Positions 26,921 to 34,568 of a stretch of DNA of 64,000 nucleotides are shown here, piece by piece (the first letter of the stretch is position 1; each line of letters begins with the position of its first letter). The DNA is from JADFQT01 sp965216025 (GTDB lineage Bacteria; Chloroflexota; Dehalococcoidia; Lucifugimonadales; UBA3495): positions 806,001-870,000 of the forward strand of contig CBDCEX010000017.1 in the NCBI GenBank assembly GCA_965216025.1. Reading direction: 5' to 3'. Position numbers and translations under genes: made by a program. The notes under the pieces are model-generated. The model had not been told where the DNA came from and made no database searches. It worked only from the letters and a program-made list of their open reading frames with translations.

Positions 26921-27646
26921 ATGAAGAAGCGCAGATATTTTCTGCCCCTGGCGCTTGTGGCTTTTGCCGTTGCCGTAACCGGAGGGGTAATCCTCGCCCA
27001 AAAAAGCCCTTCCCAGGAAAGCGTAAACAGCCCAATCGGAACCTCTCCCGAGGGTCTTTCCCGCCAGATAAACTCCTTTAACCGGGGGGATTCCGGCCGA
27101 ATTGAACTCTCCCATGGCGATGCTCCGAAGCAGAGCATGGCCTCCCGAGTGGCGGAAATCCTGGATATGGAGGAAGAGGTCCTGCAAAACGCCTTCGACC
27201 AAGCCCGTCGGGAGAAGCAGGACGACTCCCTGGCATACCGGCTGGAACATTTGGTAGCAGATGAAAAGCTTACCCAAGCGGAGGCGGATAAGATCCTGGT
27301 TTGGTTCCGCTCCCGTCCCGACGCGGCCGCCAAACTACACCGGTTACTGCTGCGGGGAGGGGAGGCAGTGAAACACAGGCTTTACCACATGGTGGAATGC
27401 GGCGTAATTTCCCAGGATGAGGCCAATGCAGTTCAAGAATGGCACGACGCCACGCCGCAGCCCTTCAAGGACTTGTCGAAACACCGATTCCATCGCTCGT
27501 CGGATTCCCAGGCAGGGGCCCGTTTCCGGCCATCGGAGCGATTCCAGGGATGGGACATGAATCGTCTGGGGTTCGAAGGCCGGCGGTTCGGCTGGGAAGG
27601 GTTTTCGGATCGGTTTTTCCGGCGGGGCCGCATGCGGGGCGGATAG
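26921..27646 (+). CDS. Exported helical protein with Arg/Phe-rich tail
   Basis: A 241-residue protein with a signal peptide (FLPLALVAFAVAVTGGVILA). A helical middle repeats a motif pattern: RVAEILDMEEEVLQNAFDQA, LEHLVADEKLTQAEADKIL and LYHMVECGVISQDEANAVQE, similar to DUF2680-type secreted proteins. The C-terminal 60 residues are rich in Arg, Phe and Gly (FRRGRMRGG), possibly binding anions or surface polymer. AGGAGA precedes ATG 26921. The function is unknown; extracytoplasmic location is likely. Confidence 0.7.
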   Translation: MKKRRYFLPLALVAFAVAVTGGVILAQKSPSQESVNSPIGTSPEGLSRQINSFNRGDSGRIELSHGDAPKQSMASRVAEILDMEEEVLQNAFDQARREKQDDSLAYRLEHLVADEKLTQAEADKILVWFRSRPDAAAKLHRLLLRGGEAVKHRLYHMVECGVISQDEANAVQEWHDATPQPFKDLSKHRFHRSSDSQAGARFRPSERFQGWDMNRLGFEGRRFGWEGFSDRFFRRGRMRGG

Positions 27647-27650
27647 CCGC

Positions 27651-27730
27651 TTTTACTGACCTTTCACGAAAGTTCTAAAATTGCCAGATCCCCCTATCTC
27701 CCCCGTTTAAACGGGGGAGATAGGGGGATC
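27651..27730. repeat. Small intergenic element: conserved motif plus palindrome
   Basis: TTTACTGACCTTTCACGAAA and GTTCTAAAATTG are followed by a perfect palindrome GATCCCCCTATCTCCCCCG / CGGGGGAGATAGGGGGATC (27687-27730) centred on TTTAAA. Related copies are at 7209-7300 (inverted), 9571-9650 and, without palindrome, 13605-13650. It may act as a bidirectional terminator here, between convergent genes. Confidence 0.68.
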
Positions 27731-27763
27731 TATCCAAACCGGGGCCAGCGCCGATACCCGTTT

Positions 27764-28273
27764 TTAGGCTACCGGGCTGAACTCCTTACTGTGTTCCGGA
27801 TTCTTGGACCAGCTGGGACTCTCGGCATGATGGGTCAGCTCCAGCTTGTTCCCATCTGCATCCTCCAGACCTAACGGGTGGTGCACCAACTCGATCATGT
27901 TCCCGTCCGGGTCGTGAATGTAGGTGTAATGGCCCCCGCTGTAATCCCGGAGGCCCCAGGAACAACCGGCATCCTCCTCGCGCCTGCTCCCCGGGGTGCG
28001 GGTATAGCGAACCCCAGAGCTGTCCAAGTGAGATATCATTTCGTCCCAGTCGTTGATTTCCACGGCGAAATGCACCGATGCAGCCAGCACTGGGTTTTTG
28101 GTGTCGGTGGTATGAATTTCCCCATTGCCAATGCGGAGCTGCAGTTGCCTCTTATTGGCTTCCGGACCCCGGTCGTTAAACTCGGCGCCCAATACCTGTT
28201 CATACCATTGCCTGGTTCGATCGCGGTCGGTGATCTGGATGTTAATATGCTGAATTACCGTGACTCTGGACAT
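27764..28273 (-). CDS. VOC-family (glyoxalase/bleomycin resistance-like) protein
   Basis: A 169-residue protein with a vicinal-oxygen-chelate fold: VIQHINIQITDRDRTRQWYEQVLGAEF, VHFAVEINDWDEMISHLD, and DYSGGHYTYIHDPDGNMIELVHH. A metal His (HINIQ), the second-half His and the terminal Glu (MIELVHH) are present. Relatives include glyoxalase I and ring-cleavage dioxygenases; the substrate is unknown. AGGAGG lies upstream of ATG 28273. Confidence 0.85.
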   Translation of the reverse strand: MSRVTVIQHINIQITDRDRTRQWYEQVLGAEFNDRGPEANKRQLQLRIGNGEIHTTDTKNPVLAASVHFAVEINDWDEMISHLDSSGVRYTRTPGSRREEDAGCSWGLRDYSGGHYTYIHDPDGNMIELVHHPLGLEDADGNKLELTHHAESPSWSKNPEHSKEFSPVA

Positions 28274-28577
28274 ATCCGTACCTCCTGAAAATTTATCTAA
28301 TCCGTCGAAATCCGGCCGGTTGTGGCCCGGAATGGTGTCGTTCCAAGATAAACTCTTCGCCGGAGATAAGTCAACCGAAATTGGAATGAGCCGGTAATCT
28401 TCTCCGCCAAGAGAGTGGGCCGGCGGCGCTTACGAGTCGCAGCCCGCGGTAGGACCCTGGAAATTGGCGAGAATACACCCCAGTTTCCAGGCAAATACTT
28501 GCCCAGGACCTGTATGATAGACTCTGAAATACAGCCGCTCCGGCAATACCCGGGGCCGTCTTACCGGAGAATAGCCA

Positions 28578-28814
28578 ATGTCAGTCCAGCGGGTGCGACG
28601 CACCAAATTGATGCGGCAAGTAGAGGACAAGTTCCAGCGGCCCCTGGAAACTCTGGTCCCGGAGCTGGTGAACCAGCACGGCCTTAGCCATGCCGCCGAC
28701 GAGCTGGGCGTAAGTCCGGCCACCCTGGGTTATTGGATGCTGAAGATGGGCATTCGTTACCGGCGGGTGGCCCTGACGGCAGATGAAACTATTGAAGTGA
28801 AACGGCCGGGCTAA
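28578..28814 (+). CDS. Small helix-turn-helix protein
   Basis: A 78-residue basic protein. LVNQHGLSHAADELGVSPATLGYWMLKMGI has the spacing of a helix-turn-helix as in resolvases and Fis-like proteins. No strong Shine-Dalgarno is seen and no neighbour indicates its target. It could be a stand-alone regulator. Confidence 0.55.
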   Translation: MSVQRVRRTKLMRQVEDKFQRPLETLVPELVNQHGLSHAADELGVSPATLGYWMLKMGIRYRRVALTADETIEVKRPG

Positions 28815-29136
28815 CCCGGCGACACGACAGGGATCTGCCTGACGCACCCTTGGCCGGCTCCACGGAACCTGGCCAACCTGGCTTCCTCGGACTTCCAGGC
28901 CTTGAAGAAATGGTTTGGAAGTCCTTTATTTTGCTATCCCGCAACCGGTACAAGCCCTCAGGCCCATAAATTCTGGGCTTTTCCAGGCATTCGGCGTTCC
29001 AATTCCTCCGCCAGAGTTGCTTACTGGCGCCATCTAAGCCAGCAGCTCCGGCGCTCCACCTGGCAACCGAGGGATCAACGATCCCCTAGAGACACCGAAG
29101 CCATGGTGCATCCTTCGAGTTAAGGGCGGAGGAATT
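28815..29136. other. Intergenic region without recognisable gene
   Basis: No convincing coding frame, tRNA-like fold or repeat was seen on either strand. It separates a small plus-strand gene from a minus-strand VanZ-like gene, so it may contain a terminator, but none is obvious. Confidence 0.5.
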
Positions 29137-29601
29137 TTAATGATAGTAGAGTCTGTACCAACCTAAATACCGGTGTGCCCAAAGTCCAGCTACCTTGTAC
29201 CCGGCTCCACCCATAAAGGCGCCCAAAGTATCCAAAAGCAGGTCTTCCCAGGAAGCGCTGCGACTGGGAATCGAGGCCTGGTAAAGCTCGGTTGCCGATC
29301 TCCAGAGGAAGCCAATTACCACGACCAACGCTAGGCCGTATCTCCACCCGGAGGAACGCTCCAGAGTGGCCAGAGTTAGCATGGTTAAGAGTCCCAAAAC
29401 GGCGAACAGAAAAAGGTGGGCGAGGACTGGAAACCACCAGGGTGGCGCTTCGGGAGAGGGAGGATCCGGGGAGCCCAAGAAGTAGAAGGTTACTGCCATC
29501 CAGCCCAGGGTAGCGGATATAGAAAGCGCCTGAGCCCAGGGGCGGAGGGACTCCTCTTTGCCGGCCAACCGGGTCAGAATTCGGCCAGCCCGCACCTTCA
29601 T
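29137..29601 (-). CDS. VanZ-like membrane protein
   Basis: A 154-residue protein with four hydrophobic segments. It shows the VanZ-like pattern: WMAVTFYFLGSPDPP, LAHLFLFAVLGLL, and the polar stretch ELYQASIPSRSASWEDLLLDTLGAFMGG, which is the hallmark of the family. It is located in the inner membrane. Function of most family members is unknown; VanZ itself gives low-level teicoplanin resistance. Confidence 0.78.
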   Translation of the reverse strand: MKVRAGRILTRLAGKEESLRPWAQALSISATLGWMAVTFYFLGSPDPPSPEAPPWWFPVLAHLFLFAVLGLLTMLTLATLERSSGWRYGLALVVVIGFLWRSATELYQASIPSRSASWEDLLLDTLGAFMGGAGYKVAGLWAHRYLGWYRLYYH

Positions 29602-29812
29602 TAAAGAATTCTACCACCAGATTATGCTAACCCCCGCCTTTGCCGCCGCCATGAATGTGAGTTCCTGCGGGAATCTTTCCGGCCGTTTCGGCCAAGCGGT
29701 CATCCGGTTGGCCAAACCCGGCCTGGGCCAGCGGGGAACCGGATTAATTATTAACGGGCTCCGGCAAACGCTCGGAGTCCGAATCGGTGATTGGTTTAAA
29801 AACGTGATAGGT

Positions 29813-30658
29813 CTAGCGCTGCCAGAATCGCCACCGGGAACGGCGCTTTTCCGAGGCTTCCAAGACAACCACGGGGGAATCAGAAGGAGCAGGCGATGGG
29901 GCTCTAGGACTGATCGAATTTGGCAGGGGAGTCGTGGCAAAGGTCGGGGGCGGGGCGGACGGGGGTATTTCCGGCTCCATAGGTCCCTGCGACGCAATCG
30001 AGGCCAGCTGAGATTCCAAACTCTCCGGCTGGAGCTGCGCCGGGTAAACCGGGGATTCCGGCGGCAGCATTCGCTCCTCTTCGGCTTCCTCGCGAGGCGC
30101 ATCGGCGCCGATCTCGGACAAAAGAGACTGAAGGGAATCTTGGGTAGTTTCAGGCATAGTCCCTAGAGATGGCCCGATTTCTGGAACGCTAGCCGGAGTT
30201 ACGGTCCTGTCTAGTCCATCTGACGGCCTCACCCTCGCCTGGCTCCTCGGAGCTTCCTGCACGCTTTCATTCTGGATGGATCGGGGGAGATTTGCGCGGT
30301 CCGCGACCGACTCAGCATCCTTGCCGACCGCAGGTGCAGCCGAACCTGTTAGGGATCGGGGCGTTGGCCCGCTTTGACCGACCCTGGTGGGACGCGGTAA
30401 GACCCGAGACCTGGCCGGCGCAATGGCCATCCTTTCGGCAAGGGACGGCCGGGCATCCAACGTACTCTGGCCATCCTTGCCGGTATAGATAGCGGAGTAT
30501 AGCTCGGCAACAATTTGACCAATCTGCTGTCCTCTGCTGGCATCGATCGGGGTAGAGGCTCCCTGGAACAGCTGGGTAACGGCAGCCTCGGTAAGCCTGG
30601 TGGCGGCCTACATTCGGTCCTGGTCCGGGTCCCGCTCCTGGTTTTGGTCCCTATCCAT
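29813..30658 (-). pseudogene. Paralog of the repeat protein at 30933, broken by an amber codon
   Basis: From ATG 30658, which has an excellent AAGGAGG site 6 bases upstream, the frame reads 16 codons and then TAG (30608-30610). After it the frame continues AATRLTEAAVTQLFQGASTP ... IGQIVAELYSAIYTG, matching LWAAVKITEAAVTQLFNGAS of the neighbouring gene. The stop sits exactly at the paralog's Trp (TGG to TAG). The rest is Pro/Ser/Glu-rich low complexity ending in KRRSRWRFWQR. TTG 30460 could start a shorter product without the conserved domain. Amber is an ordinary stop elsewhere in this window. Confidence 0.72.
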
Positions 30659-30800
30659 TAACTGCCTCCTTGGATTCCGGGGCTGGGGATTGGGGCTTCC
30701 CGGTTAGGCCCGCTTTAGGGCTACCAGTACGCCTCTCCCGAACGCCGGCTTAACGCGAGAACTCTTGCCATCCCCGGTCGCCAGGGCGGCCAGGAATGGC

Positions 30801-30916
30801 ACTAAGAAATTAACTAAACACTCTTTTATTCCGGGTGGAACATCCTTCGATCCTTCCCCTTCCCGAAAGGACTTAGCGGGGAAGGAGTCGGGCCGGGTTT
30901 TGAGATAGTTGCTAAA
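30801..30916. repeat. Dispersed intergenic element, reversed copy
   Basis: CTAAGAAATTAACTAAACAC, then TTATTCCGGGTGGAACATCC and TTCGATCC match the reverse complement of the 3' half of the elements at 22860 and 37958. The other end reads TTTTGAGATAGTTGCTAAAT, an inverted counterpart of the start. The interior differs from the other copies (CCTTCCCGAAAGGACTTAGC), so only the ends are conserved. Confidence 0.6.
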
Positions 30917-30932
30917 TCAAGAAACTCCCCGC

Positions 30933-32348
30933 TTAACGGTCGAAAAACCGGGAGGCACTACTCCGTCGGGAGCCGATTCTTTCCAAAACATCTCCCATGG
31001 TGACGGCCGGAAAGGTGGACTCTTGGGTGGGCTCGCTTTCTTTCACGTCGTCAGGAGCGATGGCTGGGACACTGTCCCCCATGTCGTTAGCGGGTTCGAC
31101 GGCTGGGGCGGTTTCTCCTATATCGTTAGCGGGTTCGACGGCCGGGACGCTCTCCCCCAGGCCGGTGGCGGGAGCAATTGCTGCCCTATTCGGTTCCATA
31201 TGGTCCGCGAATGTGATGGCTGGGACGCCCTCCCCCATGTTTTCCGTGAGTTCGGCGGCTGGGACGCTCTCCCCCAGGCCGGTGGCGGGAGGAATTGCTG
31301 CCCTGCTCCTTTCCATATCGTCCCCATGGGCGACGCCTAGGATGCTCTCCCTCAGGCAGGTGGCGGAAGCGATCGCTGCCCTGCTCCTTTCCATATCATC
31401 CGCGAATGTGATGGCTAGGACGCTCTCCCCTATGTTTTCCGTGGGTTCGGCGGCTGGGACGCTCTCCCCCAGGCCGGTGGCGGAAGCGATCGCTGCCCTG
31501 TTCCTTTCTATATCATCCGAGAATGTGATGGCTGGGACGCTCTCCCCCATGTTTGCCGTCGGTTCGACGGCTGGGGCGCCCTCCCCTATGTTTTCCGTGG
31601 GTTCGGCGGCTGGGACGCTCTGCCTCAGGCCGTTCGCGGGTTCGGCGGCTGAGGCACTAGGGTAACTCGCCATTACCGATGCGATTCCTCTGGTCTCCAG
31701 ATGAGAGAATTCTACCTCGAAGGATTCTACCTCGGAGGACTCTACATCAGCGGTCATGCTCGGAACGGCAGCAGCCAGTCTTCTCCTTTGGGCAGCCGCA
31801 ATGGTTTTGGAATCCGGCAGTTTGGGTTCCGGCGGTTTGGACTCCGGCGGTTTGGACTCCGGCGGTTTGGACTCCGGCGGTTTGGACTCCGGCGGTTTGG
31901 ACTCCGGTGGTTTGGACTCCGGCGGTTTGGACTCCGGCGGTTTGGACTCCGGCGGTTTGGACTCCGGCGGTTTGGACTCCGGCGGTTTGGACTCCGGCGG
32001 TTTGGACTCCGGCGGTTTGGACTCCGGCGGTTTGGACTCCGGCGGTTTGGACTCCGGCGGTTTGGACTCCGGCGGTTTGGACTCCGGCGGTTTGGACTCC
32101 GGCGGTTTGGACTCAAGGATGGGGGCATTGGGCTGAGTTTCCTGATCCGAAGAATCGGCAGCAGCAATCCTCCCTACCCGATAATCGGCTTCCACTATGC
32201 CCGCGGAAATGGCGGTGTAAAGCTCGGCAACAATCTCACCAATTTGCAGCCCTCTCCGCACTTCATTCGGCGTGGAGGCTCCATTAAACAGCTGGGTCAC
32301 GGCGGCCTCGGTAATCTTAACCGCCGCCCACAAATGGTCGTCCCGCAT
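30933..32348 (-). CDS. Low-complexity repeat protein with ESKPP array
   Basis: A 471-residue protein. Residues 1-60 form a small helical domain (WAAVKITEAAVTQLFNGAST, IGEIVAELYTAISAGIVEAD). Residues about 78-177 are twenty five-residue units of ESKPP. After a linker, about 200 residues consist of degenerate units of the type GLGESVPAAEPTENIGE and AITFADDMERSRAAI. The tail is SRRSSASRFFDR. No signal peptide or membrane segment is seen, so it is probably cytoplasmic or scaffold-like. AAGGAAG precedes ATG 32348. Its paralog lies directly downstream. Function is unknown. Confidence 0.75.
   Translation of the reverse strand: MRDDHLWAAVKITEAAVTQLFNGASTPNEVRRGLQIGEIVAELYTAISAGIVEADYRVGRIAAADSSDQETQPNAPILESKPPESKPPESKPPESKPPESKPPESKPPESKPPESKPPESKPPESKPPESKPPESKPPESKPPESKPPESKPPESKPPESKPPESKPPESKPPEPKLPDSKTIAAAQRRRLAAAVPSMTADVESSEVESFEVEFSHLETRGIASVMASYPSASAAEPANGLRQSVPAAEPTENIGEGAPAVEPTANMGESVPAITFSDDIERNRAAIASATGLGESVPAAEPTENIGESVLAITFADDMERSRAAIASATCLRESILGVAHGDDMERSRAAIPPATGLGESVPAAELTENMGEGVPAITFADHMEPNRAAIAPATGLGESVPAVEPANDIGETAPAVEPANDMGDSVPAIAPDDVKESEPTQESTFPAVTMGDVLERIGSRRSSASRFFDR
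31816..32115. repeat. Twenty tandem 15-bp units (GGCGGTTTGGACTCC)
   Basis: The array is 300 bases long, in register with codons of the minus-strand gene (ESKPP). Eighteen units are identical or differ by one base; the first is more divergent. The near-identity implies recent expansion or homogenisation, and copy number may vary between isolates. Because 15 is a multiple of three, several other frames stay open across it; these are not genes. Confidence 0.95.
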
Positions 32349-32459
32349 CAGGTACTTCCTTTGCTTTTCAGGTTTCGGCGCTTTTCAGGTTCCGTATTGA
32401 TGGCAGACCCGACCGCAGTTGCCGGACAGACTGGGGCGGAACTTTGCCGCAAGCCCAAT

Positions 32460-34177
32460 CCCCAATCCACCGAACGGGGGCGTGTGAGAGGCCTGCTGAA
32501 GAAACAAAAGGGTGCGCCTCTGAATCTGGGATAATGGTTTTGAAACAGAAAACCGACCAGAAACAAGGAGCACCCAATAGATGCTACCACGCAACCAACC
32601 CGACGGCATCCACATCGCCTTCGACGACCACCGCCTGGTCAACAATGCCGGGCTGATTCTTCCCGCCACCTTGGCCTTGCACCTCGGCCTTTCCCAACTG
32701 GTTGACCGGCACCTGGACCTGGGCCGGGCCCCAGGCCGAGCCAACACCGGCGACAAGATAATGACGCTGGTCGCCTCGGCGCTGGCGGGCGGCGACTGCA
32801 TCGACGACGCCGATGCGTTGCGCACCGGCAGGACGGCCTGCGCTCTCGGCTGCGTAGTCAAGGCGCCCTCCACCCTGGGCACCTTCCTGCGCAGCTTCAC
32901 CTGGGGCCACGTCCGCCAGCTGGACGGGGTGAGCCGCGAGTTGCTGGCCCGGGCCTGGCAGGCGGGGGCCGGACCCGGCGACGCGCCATTCACCATCGAC
33001 CTTGATTCGACGATCTGCGAGACTTACGGACTGGCCAAGGAGGGCGCCCGCCATCACGGCTATACCGGCGCGCGGGGCTATCACCCACTGCTGGACGTCG
33101 CCGCCGGAACCGGCGACGTGCTGATGGCCCGCCTGCGCGAGGGCCGGGCCATCACCGCCCGGGGCGCCGCCCACTTCCTGCGTGAGACGGTGAGCCGGGT
33201 TCGCTGCGGCGGGGCCAGCGGGCAGCTCACCATGCGGGCTGACAGCGGCTTCTATACCCACGCCGTGGTCGCCGTCTGCCGCCGGATGGATGTCCGCTTC
33301 TCCATCACCATCCGCCAGCACAAAAGCCTGCACAATCTCATCGAGGCGATACCCGAAGATGCCTGGACGCCGATTCCTTACTGGATGGACGGCGCCGCCG
33401 ATGTGGCCGAAACCACCTACACCCCCTTCCAGAGTGAGCCGGATGCCGCGCCGGTACGGCTCATCGTCCGGCGGGTGAAGCCGGCGCCCGGTTCTCAACT
33501 GGCTCTCTTCGCCACCTACAGCTATCACGGCTTCATCACCGACCGGGACGGGGAGACCCTGGAACTGGAGGCTGACCACCGCCGCCACGCCGAGATCGAG
33601 AATGCGATACGCGACCTCAAGTACGGCGTCGGGCTGAACCATCTTCCCTCGGGCCGCTTTGCCGCCAACGGCGCCTGGCTGGCGGTACAGGTGATGGCCC
33701 ACAACCTGGCTCGCTGGACAGCCCGCATCGGCCTGGGTGAGCAGATCGTGACCACCAAGACCCTCCGGCGGCGGGTCTTCGCCCTGGCCGGACGGCTCAC
33801 CCGCTCGGCACGCCGGATCACCCTGCATCTTCCCAAGCGCTGGCCCTGGGAGGAGCAGTTCAGCCGCGCCCTGGCCCGACTGCGAGCCATTCCACTCCCA
33901 GCCTGACGGCGCCCGTCCGCTACTGACCCGCCAGCCAACCCAACGTCCCCGCAAACTCGCGCTAGCCCAGTCCGCGAGCGCCTCTTGCCGTGTCCTATCC
34001 CGCCATCTCGCTCGCCACAGCCACTGTAAGCCGCCATCGGCGCCCCCAAAAGCGCCTGCAGACCGCCCGCCAACCTCCCGTCTACCCAAGTTCGAGCCCG
34101 GATTATCGCGCCTGTACTCCCTCACTCCCCTTCCGTTGTCCTCACGCTGTCCATCCGTGTCCATCGGTGGATTCGGG
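32460..34177 (+). mobile_element. Second type of IS1380-family insertion sequence
   Basis: Inverted repeats CCCCAATCCACCGA (32460-32473) and TCGGTGGATTCGGG (34164-34177) match at 13 of 14 positions. A 5-bp repeat CCAAT flanks it (32455-32459, 34178-34182). Its GC content is clearly higher than that of the neighbours, suggesting recent arrival from a GC-rich donor. Confidence 0.8.
32581..33906 (+). CDS. IS1380-family transposase (actinobacterial-like branch)
   Basis: A 441-residue transposase: FTIDLDSTICETYGLAKEGA (first Asp), YTGARGYHPLLDVAAGTGDVL, MRADSGFYTHAVVAVCRR (second Asp), HRRHAEIENAIRDLKYG (Glu) and WLAVQVMAHNLARWT. It is distantly related to the transposases at 25094 and 34727. The frame is intact and codon use is strongly GC-ending. 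Confidence 0.9.
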   Translation: MLPRNQPDGIHIAFDDHRLVNNAGLILPATLALHLGLSQLVDRHLDLGRAPGRANTGDKIMTLVASALAGGDCIDDADALRTGRTACALGCVVKAPSTLGTFLRSFTWGHVRQLDGVSRELLARAWQAGAGPGDAPFTIDLDSTICETYGLAKEGARHHGYTGARGYHPLLDVAAGTGDVLMARLREGRAITARGAAHFLRETVSRVRCGGASGQLTMRADSGFYTHAVVAVCRRMDVRFSITIRQHKSLHNLIEAIPEDAWTPIPYWMDGAADVAETTYTPFQSEPDAAPVRLIVRRVKPAPGSQLALFATYSYHGFITDRDGETLELEADHRRHAEIENAIRDLKYGVGLNHLPSGRFAANGAWLAVQVMAHNLARWTARIGLGEQIVTTKTLRRRVFALAGRLTRSARRITLHLPKRWPWEEQFSRALARLRAIPLPA

Positions 34178-34568
34178 CCAATACAAAGCAATCCAACAAC
34201 CTGGAGTGGCCGATTACCAACTACCCTTGAAAATACAGTGTGCCGGTAATTTCTCCGGTTAAGGACGTGCGAAATTTGGTAACAATGGGGTGAACAGAGT
34301 AAAAATAGGGAGGCAGGAGGGTGACAATCAGGTTACCGAAGAGCAGAAACCGACCCCGAATCGAGGCCTCCGCCTTAGCCATTATCTCAAAATGTCACCC
34401 CGTCCCCTTCGGAATGACCGAGGTCGTTTTAGGATAGTTGCTCAGCCACGAAGAGGAGGTGTCCAAAGATGGCCCTGGGCGTTGGCCGGCGGCGAACTCC
34501 AACCGGGGGGTTGAACCCCAAATATGTCTTCCGAGCGTTTCGAAAGGATAGCTGGTTTCTCATTCTAG
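34178..34568. other. Intergenic region with element ends and a cut-off short frame
   Basis: It contains ATTATCTCAAAATG (34382) and GTTTTAGGATAGTTGCTCAG (34425), similar to the ends of the dispersed element at 37958. Near its right border ATGTCTTCCGAGCGTTTCG opens a frame that is ended after 14 codons at the IS1380 border, possibly the start of a gene lost by the insertion. Nothing else was recognised. Confidence 0.45.

Noticed and set aside
31816..32115. Tandem repeats as a CRISPR array
   Set aside because: The units are directly adjacent, 15 bases long, without spacers, and lie inside a gene.
31679..32534. Several long open frames on both strands across the 15-bp repeat array
   Set aside because: A repeat unit divisible by three leaves other frames open automatically. 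Only the minus-strand ESKPP frame has a ribosome site, a non-repeat domain and a paralog.
32584..34191. 535-codon minus-strand frame opposite the GC-rich IS1380 transposase
   Set aside because: It is a shadow frame caused by high GC at third codon positions; its composition is not protein-like and the plus strand encodes a clear transposase.
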